Source: Neomegalonema sp.
Lineage (GTDB): Bacteria; Pseudomonadota; Alphaproteobacteria; Rhodobacterales; Rhodobacteraceae
Reading direction: 5' to 3'
Assembly: GCA_022760355.1 (NCBI GenBank)
Contig: JALEGB010000120.1
Coordinates: 1 to 33,931, forward strand
DNA: 33,931 nucleotides
The notes below the pieces were generated by a model. That model saw only the letters and a program-made list of their open reading frames with translations. It did not search any database and had not been told where the DNA came from. Numbering within the stretch: the stretch's first letter is position 1; each line of letters starts with the position of its first letter. This document shows positions 1 through 8,522 of this stretch, piece after piece. The position numbers were made by a program, and so were the translations under genes.

Positions 1-1
1 G

Positions 2-268
2 CCGCCAGCGGCCCAAACACCGCCGCCGCCGCCGGCTGCGCAAACCCCGCCGCCGCCGCCCCCTCCCGGCGGCGCGCCGCAGCCTGCGCCAACCGCACAA
101 ACGCCGCCGCCGCCCCCGCCGCCGCCCGGAGGGCCGCAACCCGCGCCGGCGCCACAGCCTCAGACGCGCGCCCCTGAGCCATATGGGCGCGAGGATGAGG
201 ATGATGGCGACTTCCTACGGAAATTGCGGGAGCAATTTGAGCGCAACGGACCTGGCGGTCGGCGGTAA
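2..268 (+). CDS. C-terminal part of a proline-rich protein (5' end outside window)
   Basis: An open frame enters from the left edge in phase 2 and ends at TAA 266-268, giving 88 visible codons. The first ~60 residues are low-complexity: runs of 5-8 prolines separated by A/T-A-Q-T and G-G-x-P-Q-P-A-P spacers, so the unit AQT-PPPPP recurs three times. A short charged tail follows (acidic EDEDDGD, then a predicted helix FLRKLREQFERN). Proline stretches of this kind usually act as flexible linkers or cell-envelope spacers, and the acidic/helical tail could be a docking peptide. The functional domain lies upstream and cannot be judged. The frame is supported by the amphipathic tail and by a terminator-like hairpin starting 49 bases after the stop. 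The gene is co-directional with the two large genes that follow. Confidence 0.72.
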   Translation, partial: PPAAQTPPPPPAAQTPPPPPPPGGAPQPAPTAQTPPPPPPPPGGPQPAPAPQPQTRAPEPYGREDEDDGDFLRKLREQFERNGPGGRR

Positions 269-316
269 TCAACCGCGCCAGCCTTTCTTTTGCGCTTCGT
301 GCGACCGGCGCTTATT

Positions 317-345
317 CTCTCCGTCCCCAGCCAGGGGGCGGAGAG
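317..345 (+). terminator. Hairpin after the proline-rich gene
   Basis: The 12-nt arms CTCTCCGTCCCC (317-328) and GGGGGCGGAGAG (334-345) pair with one G-T wobble around a 5-nt loop. No T-tract follows, so it is a terminator or processing hairpin only by position, between the gene ending at 268 and the start at 542. The remaining 269-541 sequence shows no convincing gene; a smaller 6-bp stem lies at 477-493. Confidence 0.5.
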
Positions 346-541
346 AGGCCCGAGCTGCAACGAAAACCGCGCGGACCTCTCAGGCAAGAACTGGCTTCGC
401 CGGCTTGGCGCAGCCCCATCGTGATAAGTTTTGACCGATATGGTCACGTTTTGGGCGCACTGAACCGCGCATTGTGGGTCCGACTGCCGGACCGGCGAAT
501 GGGCGGCTCTGCGAGTGGGGCATTCGGCAAGGAGCGCTTCA

Positions 542-2422
542 ATGCAAGACGATCACATCAGCGGCGGCCCCAACGCGCTTGAGGTCTACGCGCTGACTTT
601 CGGGAAGCCGATCGCACGGGCCCGCGGACCGGTCCTGGACAATGTCGAGCATGGGGTCACATCGCAAAGCGCCGCGTTTCCGCTTGAGTTCGCGGATCTG
701 CTGCGCGTCGAAATCCTACTGGAAGATCGCTCCAGCCTGGCGCGCACAATCGAACCGATCGCACAGGAGCGTGGAGCGTTTGTGCTGCTGCCAGCCTTCA
801 GCGCCAACAGCGCGGGCGATACGGTTCATATGCAGCTGGCGGCGCGTTTTCGCGCCTATCCAGAAGGCGGCGACGATGATGGCGGCGGCCGACCAACCAA
901 ATTGCTGCGAGGATGGTGCGTTCCAAGCCGCATGTGGGCGACGCACGGAGCGCAGCTGCTCATCGCCGCCGGCGCGCAGCTGATCCCCGCCCCAGACATC
1001 GCCGACAATCACAACGGCCGTTGGTCTCCACGGATGAAGGAGGCGAGCGCCGCCCCAATGCTGGTCGACCTCCCGGATCTCTCGCTCGACGCGCTCTCGC
1101 CGCAGGTCTGGGCGATGCTGCAGCATTTCAGCCGAGGCGAAGCCACCTATTGGACCGGCGCGAGCTACCCCGATGAGGCGGCGTTCCTGGCCGATGTCGC
1201 GCAGTTCCAGCAGCTTCTGCCAATCGCGCAAAAAGAAGCGACCGGCGCGGAAGGTTGGCTTCGCGGCGCTGTCAGCGTCTCCAGCCATCTTGTTGCGGCG
1301 CCAGGGCGGTTCGCCGTCAATTATTGCGAGACCCCGCCCACCCATCGCAGCGCCATCATCGATCCTGAAGGCGCGCCACAGCTGCGCGACGCGCCCGGCA
1401 TGGAGGAAGGGCTGGAGGCTTGGCGCGAATTAGTTGCGCGAACAGCGCCGCCGACCGCCGATTTCACGTTCCGGCGAACGATGTGCGTTGGCTGGACGGA
1501 TCGGCGCGCTCCGGAGCTGATCGAGAAGCTGGCGACGGCGATCGCGCATGGCCTGCATGCGCCTTCGGCGGAGCCCGAAGCGCCGGACGGCGATGACAAG
1601 ATCATGGTCTTAAAATCCCCGATTGCTGATGATGGCGCGTTCGAAAGCGTCAAGGGCGCGATTGAGCTGCCCCCTCGCGCCACGGGATATCTGGGGGCGG
1701 GCAAGGCGCGGAGCGCTCCGCAACAATCCGGCGCGCCCCAGGCGGACTCGCTCGTCGATGATTTGCACTTTCGGCAAGTCGCCCCGGATGACATTGACGC
1801 CCCCCAGTTTCGGCCGCAGATCACGGAGGTTTTCAGCCGCATCTGCGATGCAGCAACGACATTTCACAGCGCGAAAACACATCCGGACTCGATCACAACT
1901 GTCTGCCTCTCCTTTGACTCGGCGTATTTCAGCAAACCGGTAGATCTATGCCTCGCCTCAGAAAAATTCTTTTCGAAAAAGATGGCTCTTATTCAGGCGA
2001 CCTCTGAAATAAGGAAGCTAAGGAGCGATGAGGAGCGGCTCTTTAACCTGATGATGTCGGCAGTATTTTTCTTCGGTTGGGTTCGAGAGGGAAAAAAACT
2101 TGGCGCGGCGGAGCACGCGCTGAACTTTCCCTGGAATCTGTTCGATATTTTCTTTGAAGCGTTTTACGCCGTTCTGGCGCGGGACCACTCTTTGCTGCAG
2201 CTGTTAAATGCGCCGCAAAAGTGCCTGCGCTTTATCGAGACTTCTGTTGACGAAATGGCGGGACCAGTTGACGCGCCCAAGCAAGGCGGCCGAACAGGCA
2301 GTATTGTCAAGCTCCTGCAAAGGATGCAGGATTTCGCGACAGCCCCAGGGATGAATGATTTTCATCTTCGCGATCAGCTTGAGCGTGTTCGCGCCCTCAT
2401 TTCAGCGAAGATTCGCGTGTAG
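542..2422 (+). CDS. Uncharacterised 626-residue protein upstream of the Hsp70-like ATPase
   Basis: I do not recognise a family. The ATG at 542 is preferred over an in-frame GTG at 515 because AAGGAG (529-534) lies 7 bases before it. There is no signal peptide and no transmembrane segment, so the protein is probably cytoplasmic. The N-terminal ~300 residues are mixed alpha/beta and rich in tryptophan and proline. A low-complexity, acidic/proline linker sits around residues 340-410. The C-terminal ~200 residues are helical and aromatic-rich (for example a VFFFGWV stretch followed by charged helices). No P-loop, protease or nuclease motif is visible. The last third (about 1850-2250) is visibly less GC-rich than the rest, which could mean a separately acquired domain. 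The gene precedes the giant ATPase gene by 67 bases in the same direction, so I infer a shared operon and a partner role. Confidence 0.75.
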   Translation: MQDDHISGGPNALEVYALTFGKPIARARGPVLDNVEHGVTSQSAAFPLEFADLLRVEILLEDRSSLARTIEPIAQERGAFVLLPAFSANSAGDTVHMQLAARFRAYPEGGDDDGGGRPTKLLRGWCVPSRMWATHGAQLLIAAGAQLIPAPDIADNHNGRWSPRMKEASAAPMLVDLPDLSLDALSPQVWAMLQHFSRGEATYWTGASYPDEAAFLADVAQFQQLLPIAQKEATGAEGWLRGAVSVSSHLVAAPGRFAVNYCETPPTHRSAIIDPEGAPQLRDAPGMEEGLEAWRELVARTAPPTADFTFRRTMCVGWTDRRAPELIEKLATAIAHGLHAPSAEPEAPDGDDKIMVLKSPIADDGAFESVKGAIELPPRATGYLGAGKARSAPQQSGAPQADSLVDDLHFRQVAPDDIDAPQFRPQITEVFSRICDAATTFHSAKTHPDSITTVCLSFDSAYFSKPVDLCLASEKFFSKKMALIQATSEIRKLRSDEERLFNLMMSAVFFFGWVREGKKLGAAEHALNFPWNLFDIFFEAFYAVLARDHSLLQLLNAPQKCLRFIETSVDEMAGPVDAPKQGGRTGSIVKLLQRMQDFATAPGMNDFHLRDQLERVRALISAKIRV

Positions 2423-2489
2423 AAGCCCTACCGCCTTGACGCGCTGCGAAAGGGTAAGGCACAGGGCTTGAGGAAGGTTTGGGGGAGCA

Positions 2490-5400
2490 ATGGCGAGAAA
2501 CTTTTGGCGCGACGCCGTAGATGTCGACAGTGTGAGCCCTGAAGAAATCGGCGTACACGAACCGCAGGTCGACGAAGCAGGCGCGGAGCATTATTGGGGC
2601 CTCGCGCGGTTTTCCTTCTTTCGCGAAGCGACTGTAGAGGTTGAAACCGCGCGCGTCGAACTTGGCGGCGTGACAATCGATGAGATCGTCCTGCAAGTTG
2701 AGCGCGCCGAAAGCACCGCCGGCGCCGTCAGCGCAGAAGAGGCGCGCAACCTGCCTGGACCCCAGTGTGACGTAACGCATGGCGAAACCATGCGGGTGAT
2801 GCTGAACGCCCAAGCCGGCCGCCGCATCCTGGATGCATGCGCCGCGGCGGGGCGCAAGCCCGAGTTTGTCATTCATCTGCAGCTGCGCCGGCATTTTGAA
2901 CGGCTGGAACCGCCGGTCGTGTTCGGCGTCCGAGTGCGGCCGCGCTACAAATATCTGCCCGAGTTCGACATCGACCTGAGCACGGAGTTCGCCAAAGAGG
3001 GCGATCAGAGCACGATCGAAGTCGCCTATCCCAAGCCATCCCGGCGCAGCGCGGCCAAAAGTGATGGAACGCTGGTTCTGGCGCAGATCGCGCCAGGCTT
3101 TGGCGGCCGAGATGCAAGCTTCGCGCATTTTGTCGAAACGCCAGGCGACGACGAACCAGAGTCCGCCGCCGTTCCGGTGGTGCGCCGCATCCGATTTGAT
3201 CTGGACGTGCCCAACCAGATCCTTCGCTACGTTCTCAGCTTCTGCCTCGCGGTTGAGTCAGGCTCGGCGCGCGCGGAGTTCGAGATTACAGAGGACGCTG
3301 GCAGCTGCTTTGCGGTGGTTGAGGATCAAGTCTTTCAATCGCTGTCGCAGATTGAGCCGGAGCGGCTGGTTCTTTCCTACGATCACCTGAAGTTCGCGCT
3401 GGAAAATCGGGCTGATATTCGCCAACAGCTCGCGGAGCTGGTGCATCTCGGCGCAACAGTTCGGATCGCCTACACGATCGAGCGGCTGGAAAGCTCCGGC
3501 GCGCCATCGCGGCCGCAAACGTCCGTGCGCGTTTTTAATCTCGAACTGCAGCTGGATTTGCGCACCAACTATCATCTGGTGCTCAACAATACCGGCGACA
3601 CCCGATCCCTGTTTCGCAGCGAAGTTCTTGCCGGCGAAGTTCTTGGCGGCGAAGTTCTTGGGCCGGACGCGGGCGCGACCCGGTATGCGCCGCCGACCGA
3701 GCCGTTTCGCACCGCATTTTTGCTCTCGAACGAAGATCACGCGGCCGGCGGCGCGCCCGCAGCGCATTTCGATCAGCAATTGCTTGAGTTCGAGATCCGC
3801 GGCTTCAGCGCGCCAGCCTCCCGGTTCGAAGCCCGTCTTATGCGCGACGGGATTGCACTGCCCCTTTCAGAGATACGGCCCGAAGCGCCGTCCGGCCCCA
3901 CCGGGGCGGTGTCGACCTGGCGATTTGAAACGCCGCTATCGGCGATCTTTCCGCCCGAGGAGCGGGGCCGCCAACAGGTGATCGATGCGCAACTTGAGAT
4001 CCGCTTGGCGTCCTCCGAAGGCGGGCCTGGCGAAATACAGTCGATCCCGGTCAGCGTGTCGATTGATTATGTTCGCGCAACGAATTTCATCTGCGTCGAC
4101 TGGGGCGCCTCCAGCATCGCGGCCGGTTTCGCCAATCGGGCGCAAGAGCAAGAAAATCTGATCACCTCGGGGCCGGAGCTTCTGCGCTTGGGCGCCGTCG
4201 CCAAGCGCGCCCGCCCCCATAGCGCCGCCTCCAGCGGCGCGACGGCGCTGGACGAAGATAGCGACGATCTGATTCAAAGCACCGTGTTCCTGGGCGATCA
4301 CCCGGTTGATATGCGCACCGAGATCGCGCCTTTCTCGTTTCTGGATTTGCGCGTTGGCCTCGACAGCGGGCTGGAGCGCCGGCTGCAGCAGTTGCAGCGG
4401 CAATATTCGATCTCCTTGCCGGCGCTGCCCCAGCATCTCTACGATAAGAGCGGCCAGGTGCTCACCAATCTGAAGCGTCTGCTCGCGGTGAATGAAGATG
4501 TCGTTCGCTTGCGCGAGCCGGTGCCGCGGCTGAATGAGCAGGGCAGACTCGAAGAACGCTATGACGTCGATATCTCGCGGCTCATCTGTGAGGCGCTGGA
4601 TGAGATGATGTCACTTTATCTGGTTGAAAGCCTGATCGAACTTGGCGGCGGCGGCGAAGCCGATCAGCGTTTTGGCTTCGACCTGATGCGCGAGCTGTTC
4701 CAGCATGAGATCAGCCTGATCCTGACCCATCCGTGCGGCCTCACCCATGATCTGGTGGAGCGCTACCGCGAGGCGGGGCGCTATGCTCTGGCGCGTCTGG
4801 ATCGCGGCGGGCTGGAGCCGTTGGAGCTTGACGCGACGGAGGAGGCGGTCGCCAGCGAGACCCGCTACGCCGTCATTCCGGTTCCCGAGTCGCTCGCGGC
4901 GGCGTTTCATGTCTATCAGTCGCGCGAACCGGGCCAGAAACCGATCGAGGAAGGGCTGCTGATCGCGCTGGACCTTGGCGCCGGCACCTTTGACCTCAGC
5001 GCAATCGACGTGAACCCAGAGGCGGCCGCCGCGGCTGGCGCGCGTTGGAGCATTCTGCTGCAATATGGGATCGCGGTCGGCGGCGGCGAGTTGGATCGGT
5101 TGCTGACCGAATTCGTTCACTACGCGCTGTTGGCGCTGGCCGCCGAAGACCGGTCGGGCGCGCTCAAATACCAGACCCCGCTCGTGGGCGAGCCTGCGGA
5201 CGCCGCCAAGCGGGGCCGTGCGGCGCGCGCTGAAGAGTCGAACCGTGAGCAGATCCGACGCGAATATATGCGGGCGCTTGAGAAAGCGAAGATCGACATC
5301 AGCGACCGCGCCTTCAAGAATTTTGAGGCGACGGACCATTGGAGCTGGAAGCCGGAGGACCGGCTGGAGATCGAGGTCGGCTCCAGCGTTGATTCCTACC

Positions 5401-6344
5401 GACCGATTACGATCGAAACTGCAGGCAAGCGGATTGAGGACGGCCAGGTCCTGGTCGACGTCGCGGACGGCGCAGTGCGGCTGATCGCGCGACGGCGCGT
5501 GTCGGATGACGGCGCCGAAAGCTACACCGCCTACATGCTGTCGATCTCAAACGTGTTTATGGAGCTGAATGATCGCCGGTTCGCCGCGCAGGAGCAAACG
5601 CAGCTCGGCAATCTGGATCAGGCGCGGCGGCGTATCGTCCAACTCTCCGCGCTGATCGGCGCGGAGCTGCCGACCCATAGCATCGCGCATCTGCGCGAAA
5701 CGCGGCGCCCCGACGAACCGCTCTATTTTTCAGTCACCGGCCGCGCCGCGCTCTGGCCCCCGATCTTTGAGCGCGTTGTCGACGTCGCCCGGCGGCATAA
5801 TGCGGCGATCTTGCCGAACCGCGACGCTTCGGCAAAAGCAAAACCGATGGGCGCATCGGATATGAAGCTGGCCGTGATGAACGGAGCCTACGGCCTGGCG
5901 CTGCAACGCAGCTACCTCTCGGCCCCAGCGCCTGAGGCGCCGCTCGCCCTGTTGGTGCTGAATTATCGCGGCTCCGACGCGGTGATCAAGCACGCGCTCC
6001 TGCTCGAAAATTTCGACGACTCGGAATGGTCGGCGCCTATTCCGATTTCCCAAGGCGACTATCTGCAGCTTTCTCGCGTTGCGCCAGGCATCGATAAGCT
6101 GCGCCATGCGCTCGCAACGGATGATGATTGGCTGGAGCGCAAGTGCCGCAAGGACCTGCTCAACCATGCGATGACGCCCGACGGACTCGGCGGCGCCATT
6201 GCGCGGGTCGATTCGGTGCAGATTAAGCCGCGACGCGACATTGACCCAGATTCGAAGCAGGTTCGGATTACGGCGGTGGATTTCCGGGTGGGGCAAGGCG
6301 GCGCATCGACAATGCGCGTGCCGCGCAGTTCCCGCCTGTCATAG
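2490..6344 (+). CDS. Large Hsp70/actin-fold ATPase with a beta-rich N-terminal half
   Basis: 1284 residues. The first ~525 residues look beta-rich, with alternating hydrophobic strands and at least two similar segments (near residues 130-160 and 330-365), and match no family I know. The rest carries the landmarks of the DnaK/actin ATPase fold in order. These are phosphate-1 loop VDWGASSIAAGF (~residue 533), a helix ESLAAAFHVY (~800) like the DnaK E-P-T-A-A segment, phosphate-2 loop ALDLGAGTFDLSAID (~822), GGGELDRLL (~862), a segment ALEKAKIDIS (~928) like DnaK's EKAK-x-x-LS, and an adenosine-motif-like FSVTGRAALWPPIFERV (~1077). ATP binding is therefore likely. No classic DnaK substrate-binding domain is evident, so this is not a housekeeping chaperone. 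Some large virulence-associated proteins (SrfB type) also combine an actin-like ATPase with unknown regions, but I cannot show homology. GGAG at 2484-2487 is very close to the ATG; GAGGAAGG at 2470-2477 is the alternative ribosome site. Confidence 0.8.
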   Translation: MARNFWRDAVDVDSVSPEEIGVHEPQVDEAGAEHYWGLARFSFFREATVEVETARVELGGVTIDEIVLQVERAESTAGAVSAEEARNLPGPQCDVTHGETMRVMLNAQAGRRILDACAAAGRKPEFVIHLQLRRHFERLEPPVVFGVRVRPRYKYLPEFDIDLSTEFAKEGDQSTIEVAYPKPSRRSAAKSDGTLVLAQIAPGFGGRDASFAHFVETPGDDEPESAAVPVVRRIRFDLDVPNQILRYVLSFCLAVESGSARAEFEITEDAGSCFAVVEDQVFQSLSQIEPERLVLSYDHLKFALENRADIRQQLAELVHLGATVRIAYTIERLESSGAPSRPQTSVRVFNLELQLDLRTNYHLVLNNTGDTRSLFRSEVLAGEVLGGEVLGPDAGATRYAPPTEPFRTAFLLSNEDHAAGGAPAAHFDQQLLEFEIRGFSAPASRFEARLMRDGIALPLSEIRPEAPSGPTGAVSTWRFETPLSAIFPPEERGRQQVIDAQLEIRLASSEGGPGEIQSIPVSVSIDYVRATNFICVDWGASSIAAGFANRAQEQENLITSGPELLRLGAVAKRARPHSAASSGATALDEDSDDLIQSTVFLGDHPVDMRTEIAPFSFLDLRVGLDSGLERRLQQLQRQYSISLPALPQHLYDKSGQVLTNLKRLLAVNEDVVRLREPVPRLNEQGRLEERYDVDISRLICEALDEMMSLYLVESLIELGGGGEADQRFGFDLMRELFQHEISLILTHPCGLTHDLVERYREAGRYALARLDRGGLEPLELDATEEAVASETRYAVIPVPESLAAAFHVYQSREPGQKPIEEGLLIALDLGAGTFDLSAIDVNPEAAAAAGARWSILLQYGIAVGGGELDRLLTEFVHYALLALAAEDRSGALKYQTPLVGEPADAAKRGRAARAEESNREQIRREYMRALEKAKIDISDRAFKNFEATDHWSWKPEDRLEIEVGSSVDSYRPITIETAGKRIEDGQVLVDVADGAVRLIARRRVSDDGAESYTAYMLSISNVFMELNDRRFAAQEQTQLGNLDQARRRIVQLSALIGAELPTHSIAHLRETRRPDEPLYFSVTGRAALWPPIFERVVDVARRHNAAILPNRDASAKAKPMGASDMKLAVMNGAYGLALQRSYLSAPAPEAPLALLVLNYRGSDAVIKHALLLENFDDSEWSAPIPISQGDYLQLSRVAPGIDKLRHALATDDDWLERKCRKDLLNHAMTPDGLGGAIARVDSVQIKPRRDIDPDSKQVRITAVDFRVGQGGASTMRVPRSSRLS
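3620..3664 (+). repeat. Three 15-bp in-frame tandem copies in the ATPase gene
   Basis: CGAAGTTCTTG recurs at 3620, 3635 and 3650 with a strict 15-bp period, encoding consecutive EVLAG-EVLGG-EVLGP pentapeptides near residue 380. The period is a multiple of three, so copy-number change would keep the frame. Confidence 0.85.
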
Positions 6345-6346
6345 AT

Positions 6347-6381
6347 CGCTCGCCAATCCGAGCCTCGCGGATTGACGAGCG
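6347..6381. terminator. Hairpin between convergent genes (first of two)
   Basis: 14-nt arms 6347-6360 and 6368-6381 pair with one wobble around a 7-nt loop, starting 2 bases after the ATPase stop codon. hemB arrives from the other side, so the structure can serve both strands. No T-tract is present. Confidence 0.55.
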
Positions 6382-6394
6382 CTGCAACCATGCG

Positions 6395-6431
6395 GGCGGC
6401 GGCGCTTGGCGAGCAGCTGAGCGCCGCCGCC
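6395..6431. terminator. Hairpin between convergent genes (second of two)
   Basis: A perfect 12-bp stem, GGCGGCGGCGCT (6395-6406) with AGCGCCGCCGCC (6420-6431), encloses a 13-nt loop. It lies 11 bases beyond the hemB stop codon and probably ends the long minus-strand transcript. Confidence 0.55.
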
Positions 6432-6442
6432 GGAACCGCCGA

Positions 6443-7426
6443 TCACAGCAGATTTTCCGCCACATCCAGCGCGCCATAGGTGATGATCGCGCTGGCGCCG
6501 GCGCGCTTGCAGGAAATCAACGACTCCCACATTGGCGACTTTTCCACCAATGGCTGGTCCCGATCCATCGCCCTCAGCATCATATATTCGCCGGACACTT
6601 GAAAAGCGATCAGCGGCGTCTCCTGCAACGCCTTCATCCGCGCCATCAGATCCAAATTCATAATCGCCGGCTTCACGATCGTCGCATCCGCGCCTTCTTC
6701 AATGTCGGCGACATACTCGCGGATCGCCTCGTCACCGTTTGCGGGCGAGATCTGATAGCTGCGCTTATCCAGCCCGCCTGGGGTCGCATCGAACGAAACC
6801 GTTTTGCGGTAGTAGGCGTAGAGCGAAGAGGCGGTTTTGGCGCTGTGCGAGATCAACAGCGTGTTGATATGGCCCGCCTCCTCCAACGCCTCACGGATCG
6901 CCAGCACCCGGCCGTCCATCATATCCGACAGCGCGAGAGCGTGTGCGCCCATCTCGACTTGCGCGAGCGACTGTTTCACCAGCAGCTCCACGGTCTCGTC
7001 ATTCAGCACATCCCCGGAACTGGGATCGACGACGCCGTCATGGCCGTGGTTCGTATAGAGATCGAGGGCCACATCCGTCATGATCCCCACATCCGGCGCT
7101 GCTCTGCGGATCTCACGGATGGACCGGGCGAGCAGACCGTCTGGATTCCAAGCCTCCTCCGCGCCTTCGGTGCGCACTGTGGGATCATTGCAGGGGAATA
7201 GCGCAACGCAGGGAATGCCCGCCTTCTGCACCCGCTCCATCAGCCCCTCGAGCTGATCGACCCTGTAACGCTCCGTCCCCGGCAGTCCCATGCCGGGCTC
7301 GGCCGCCAGCTTGGCGTCGGCGACGAACACCCCCTGGATCAGATCGGCCGCCGTCAGCCGGGTCTCCTGAAACATCTCCCGCACCCAAGGGGCGGAGCGC
7401 AGGCGGCGGAACCGTTTGAAATTCAT
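6443..7426 (-). CDS. hemB: HemB-type delta-aminolevulinic acid dehydratase (porphobilinogen synthase)
   Basis: 327 residues, normal HemB length. The family condenses two 5-aminolevulinates to porphobilinogen. The two Schiff-base lysines are present: Lys197 in ISHSAKTAS and Lys252 in TIVKPAI. The usual LSDMMDGRV (167-174), SYQISPAN (223-230) and VSGEYMM (277-283) segments are also there. The metal segment reads DVALDLYTNHGHDG (118-131), so the three zinc cysteines are Ala, Asp and Asp, as in magnesium-type enzymes. Some active-site positions differ from ordinary HemB: SHSAK instead of S/AYSAK, LYAYYRK instead of FYGPFRD, TYGALD instead of TYFAKE. It is the last gene of the minus-strand run, 22 bases after hemC. 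GGGAGG at 7437-7432 is 5 bases before the ATG at 7426; another ATG lies directly upstream at 7429. It may be a second, specialised HemB rather than the housekeeping copy. Confidence 0.9.
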   Translation of the reverse strand: MNFKRFRRLRSAPWVREMFQETRLTAADLIQGVFVADAKLAAEPGMGLPGTERYRVDQLEGLMERVQKAGIPCVALFPCNDPTVRTEGAEEAWNPDGLLARSIREIRRAAPDVGIMTDVALDLYTNHGHDGVVDPSSGDVLNDETVELLVKQSLAQVEMGAHALALSDMMDGRVLAIREALEEAGHINTLLISHSAKTASSLYAYYRKTVSFDATPGGLDKRSYQISPANGDEAIREYVADIEEGADATIVKPAIMNLDLMARMKALQETPLIAFQVSGEYMMLRAMDRDQPLVEKSPMWESLISCKRAGASAIITYGALDVAENLL

Positions 7427-7451
7427 CATGGCCTCCCAGGCGTTCGCGGTG

Positions 7452-8498
7452 TTATGCGCTGACCGACGGAAAATCTTCCGACGTCGCCAGCTTCTTTCGC
7501 GCGCCAGCGGCGATCGCGCTTTGCGCCAGATCATCCCCCAGCTTCTGAGCCCGCGCCAGCGCATCCTCCTGCGCAAGACCGTCTAAATCGGCCGACGCCT
7601 CAAACCGCATGCTCTGCCCGCCAGATTGCGGCGCGATCGCGCTCAAAGTCGCCGACGCCAGCCCGCCTTCCGAGTCCGATCGCACATCCGCATAGACCGA
7701 GATCGGCGTTTCACACCCCGTGTCAAAGGCGCTGAGAAACGCCCGCTCCGCATCCCAGGCGAAGGCGGTCGGGGCGTGCTGCAGCGATTGGATCGCCGCC
7801 AGAAGCTCCGGCGCCGCTTCTTCATGAACTTGTACTGCGATGATCCCTTGCGTCGCCGCCGGCAAACTGTGCTCGATGCTAAGCGGCCGCATAGAGGCGG
7901 GGTCGAACAGACGCAGCCGCTGCAATCCCGCCGCGGCGAGCACGGCGCCATCGACTCCCTTTTTCGCCATCTGCGCTTGGGAAAGGCGCGTCGGCACATT
8001 GCCGCTATATTCAGCAAAACGCAGATCCGGCCGCAGGGCCTGCAAATTCGCCCGACGCCGATTGCTGTTCACCCCAATCACGCCGCCGTCGCGCAGCTCC
8101 TCGACCGTTGAAGCGCGATCACGCGGAATGAAAACGTCGCGCGGGTCCTCGCGTTCGAAAATCGGCAGATAGCGGGTGCCGTCGAAAACGCGATAGGGCA
8201 GATCCTTGCCACTATGCACGGCCAGATCAAACGCGCCCGATTCAACGCTCTGCTCAACCTCAAGCGTCCATTTGCGGCTGCGGCTATCGACATCCAGCTC
8301 GCGAGATTTACGCGCCCACCCGTCCCGATGTTGGTCGCCAATCGTGCGCACTGTGCGCATCTGAAGATCGGGCCGACCGCATCCCAACGCGTCCAACGCG
8401 CCACGCAAGCGCGCGGCGACGGTCGCCGCCTGCAGCAGCGCCAGCTCGCTGCCGCGCGATGCGATTTTCAGGATCTCGATGCTCTTCAATTGGCCCAC
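7452..8498 (-). CDS. Divergent HemC-like protein (hydroxymethylbilane synthase family)
   Basis: 348 residues; E. coli HemC is a little over 310. HemC polymerises four porphobilinogens on a dipyrromethane cofactor. Family landmarks are ASRGSELAL (13-21), DLAVHSGKDLP (91-101) with the catalytic Asp at 99, REDPRD (116-121), NSNRRRANL (144-152), GNVPTRL (166-172), SLPAATQG (211-218) and GCETPI (261-266) with the cofactor cysteine at 262. By my alignment several substrate-contact residues are lost. The Lys-rich KGLFVKELE segment reads RKWTLEVE, and the LRGNV arginine is Ser165. The frame begins at GTG 8498, supported by GAGGAG about 7 bases upstream; there is no competing ATG. It lies 24 bases after the MaoC-like gene and 22 before hemB. 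It may still make an oligopyrrole, but a standard hydroxymethylbilane synthase role is doubtful. Confidence 0.82.
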   Translation of the reverse strand: MGQLKSIEILKIASRGSELALLQAATVAARLRGALDALGCGRPDLQMRTVRTIGDQHRDGWARKSRELDVDSRSRKWTLEVEQSVESGAFDLAVHSGKDLPYRVFDGTRYLPIFEREDPRDVFIPRDRASTVEELRDGGVIGVNSNRRRANLQALRPDLRFAEYSGNVPTRLSQAQMAKKGVDGAVLAAAGLQRLRLFDPASMRPLSIEHSLPAATQGIIAVQVHEEAAPELLAAIQSLQHAPTAFAWDAERAFLSAFDTGCETPISVYADVRSDSEGGLASATLSAIAPQSGGQSMRFEASADLDGLAQEDALARAQKLGDDLAQSAIAAGARKKLATSEDFPSVSA

Positions 8499-8522
8499 GC
8501 CAGTCTCCTCAGCCGATACGCC

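Noticed and set aside
1-180. Simple-sequence or CRISPR-like repeat at the left edge
   Set aside because: The CCG/GCC repeats are explained by proline codons of one open frame; there are no regular spacers.
716-1345. 209-codon minus-strand frame inside the first large gene
   Set aside because: No ribosome site or recognisable motif; typical anti-sense frame in GC-rich coding DNA.
3815-3840. GGTTCGAA sequence resembling a tRNA T-arm
   Set aside because: It lies within the ATPase coding frame and no acceptor, D or anticodon stems can be drawn around it.
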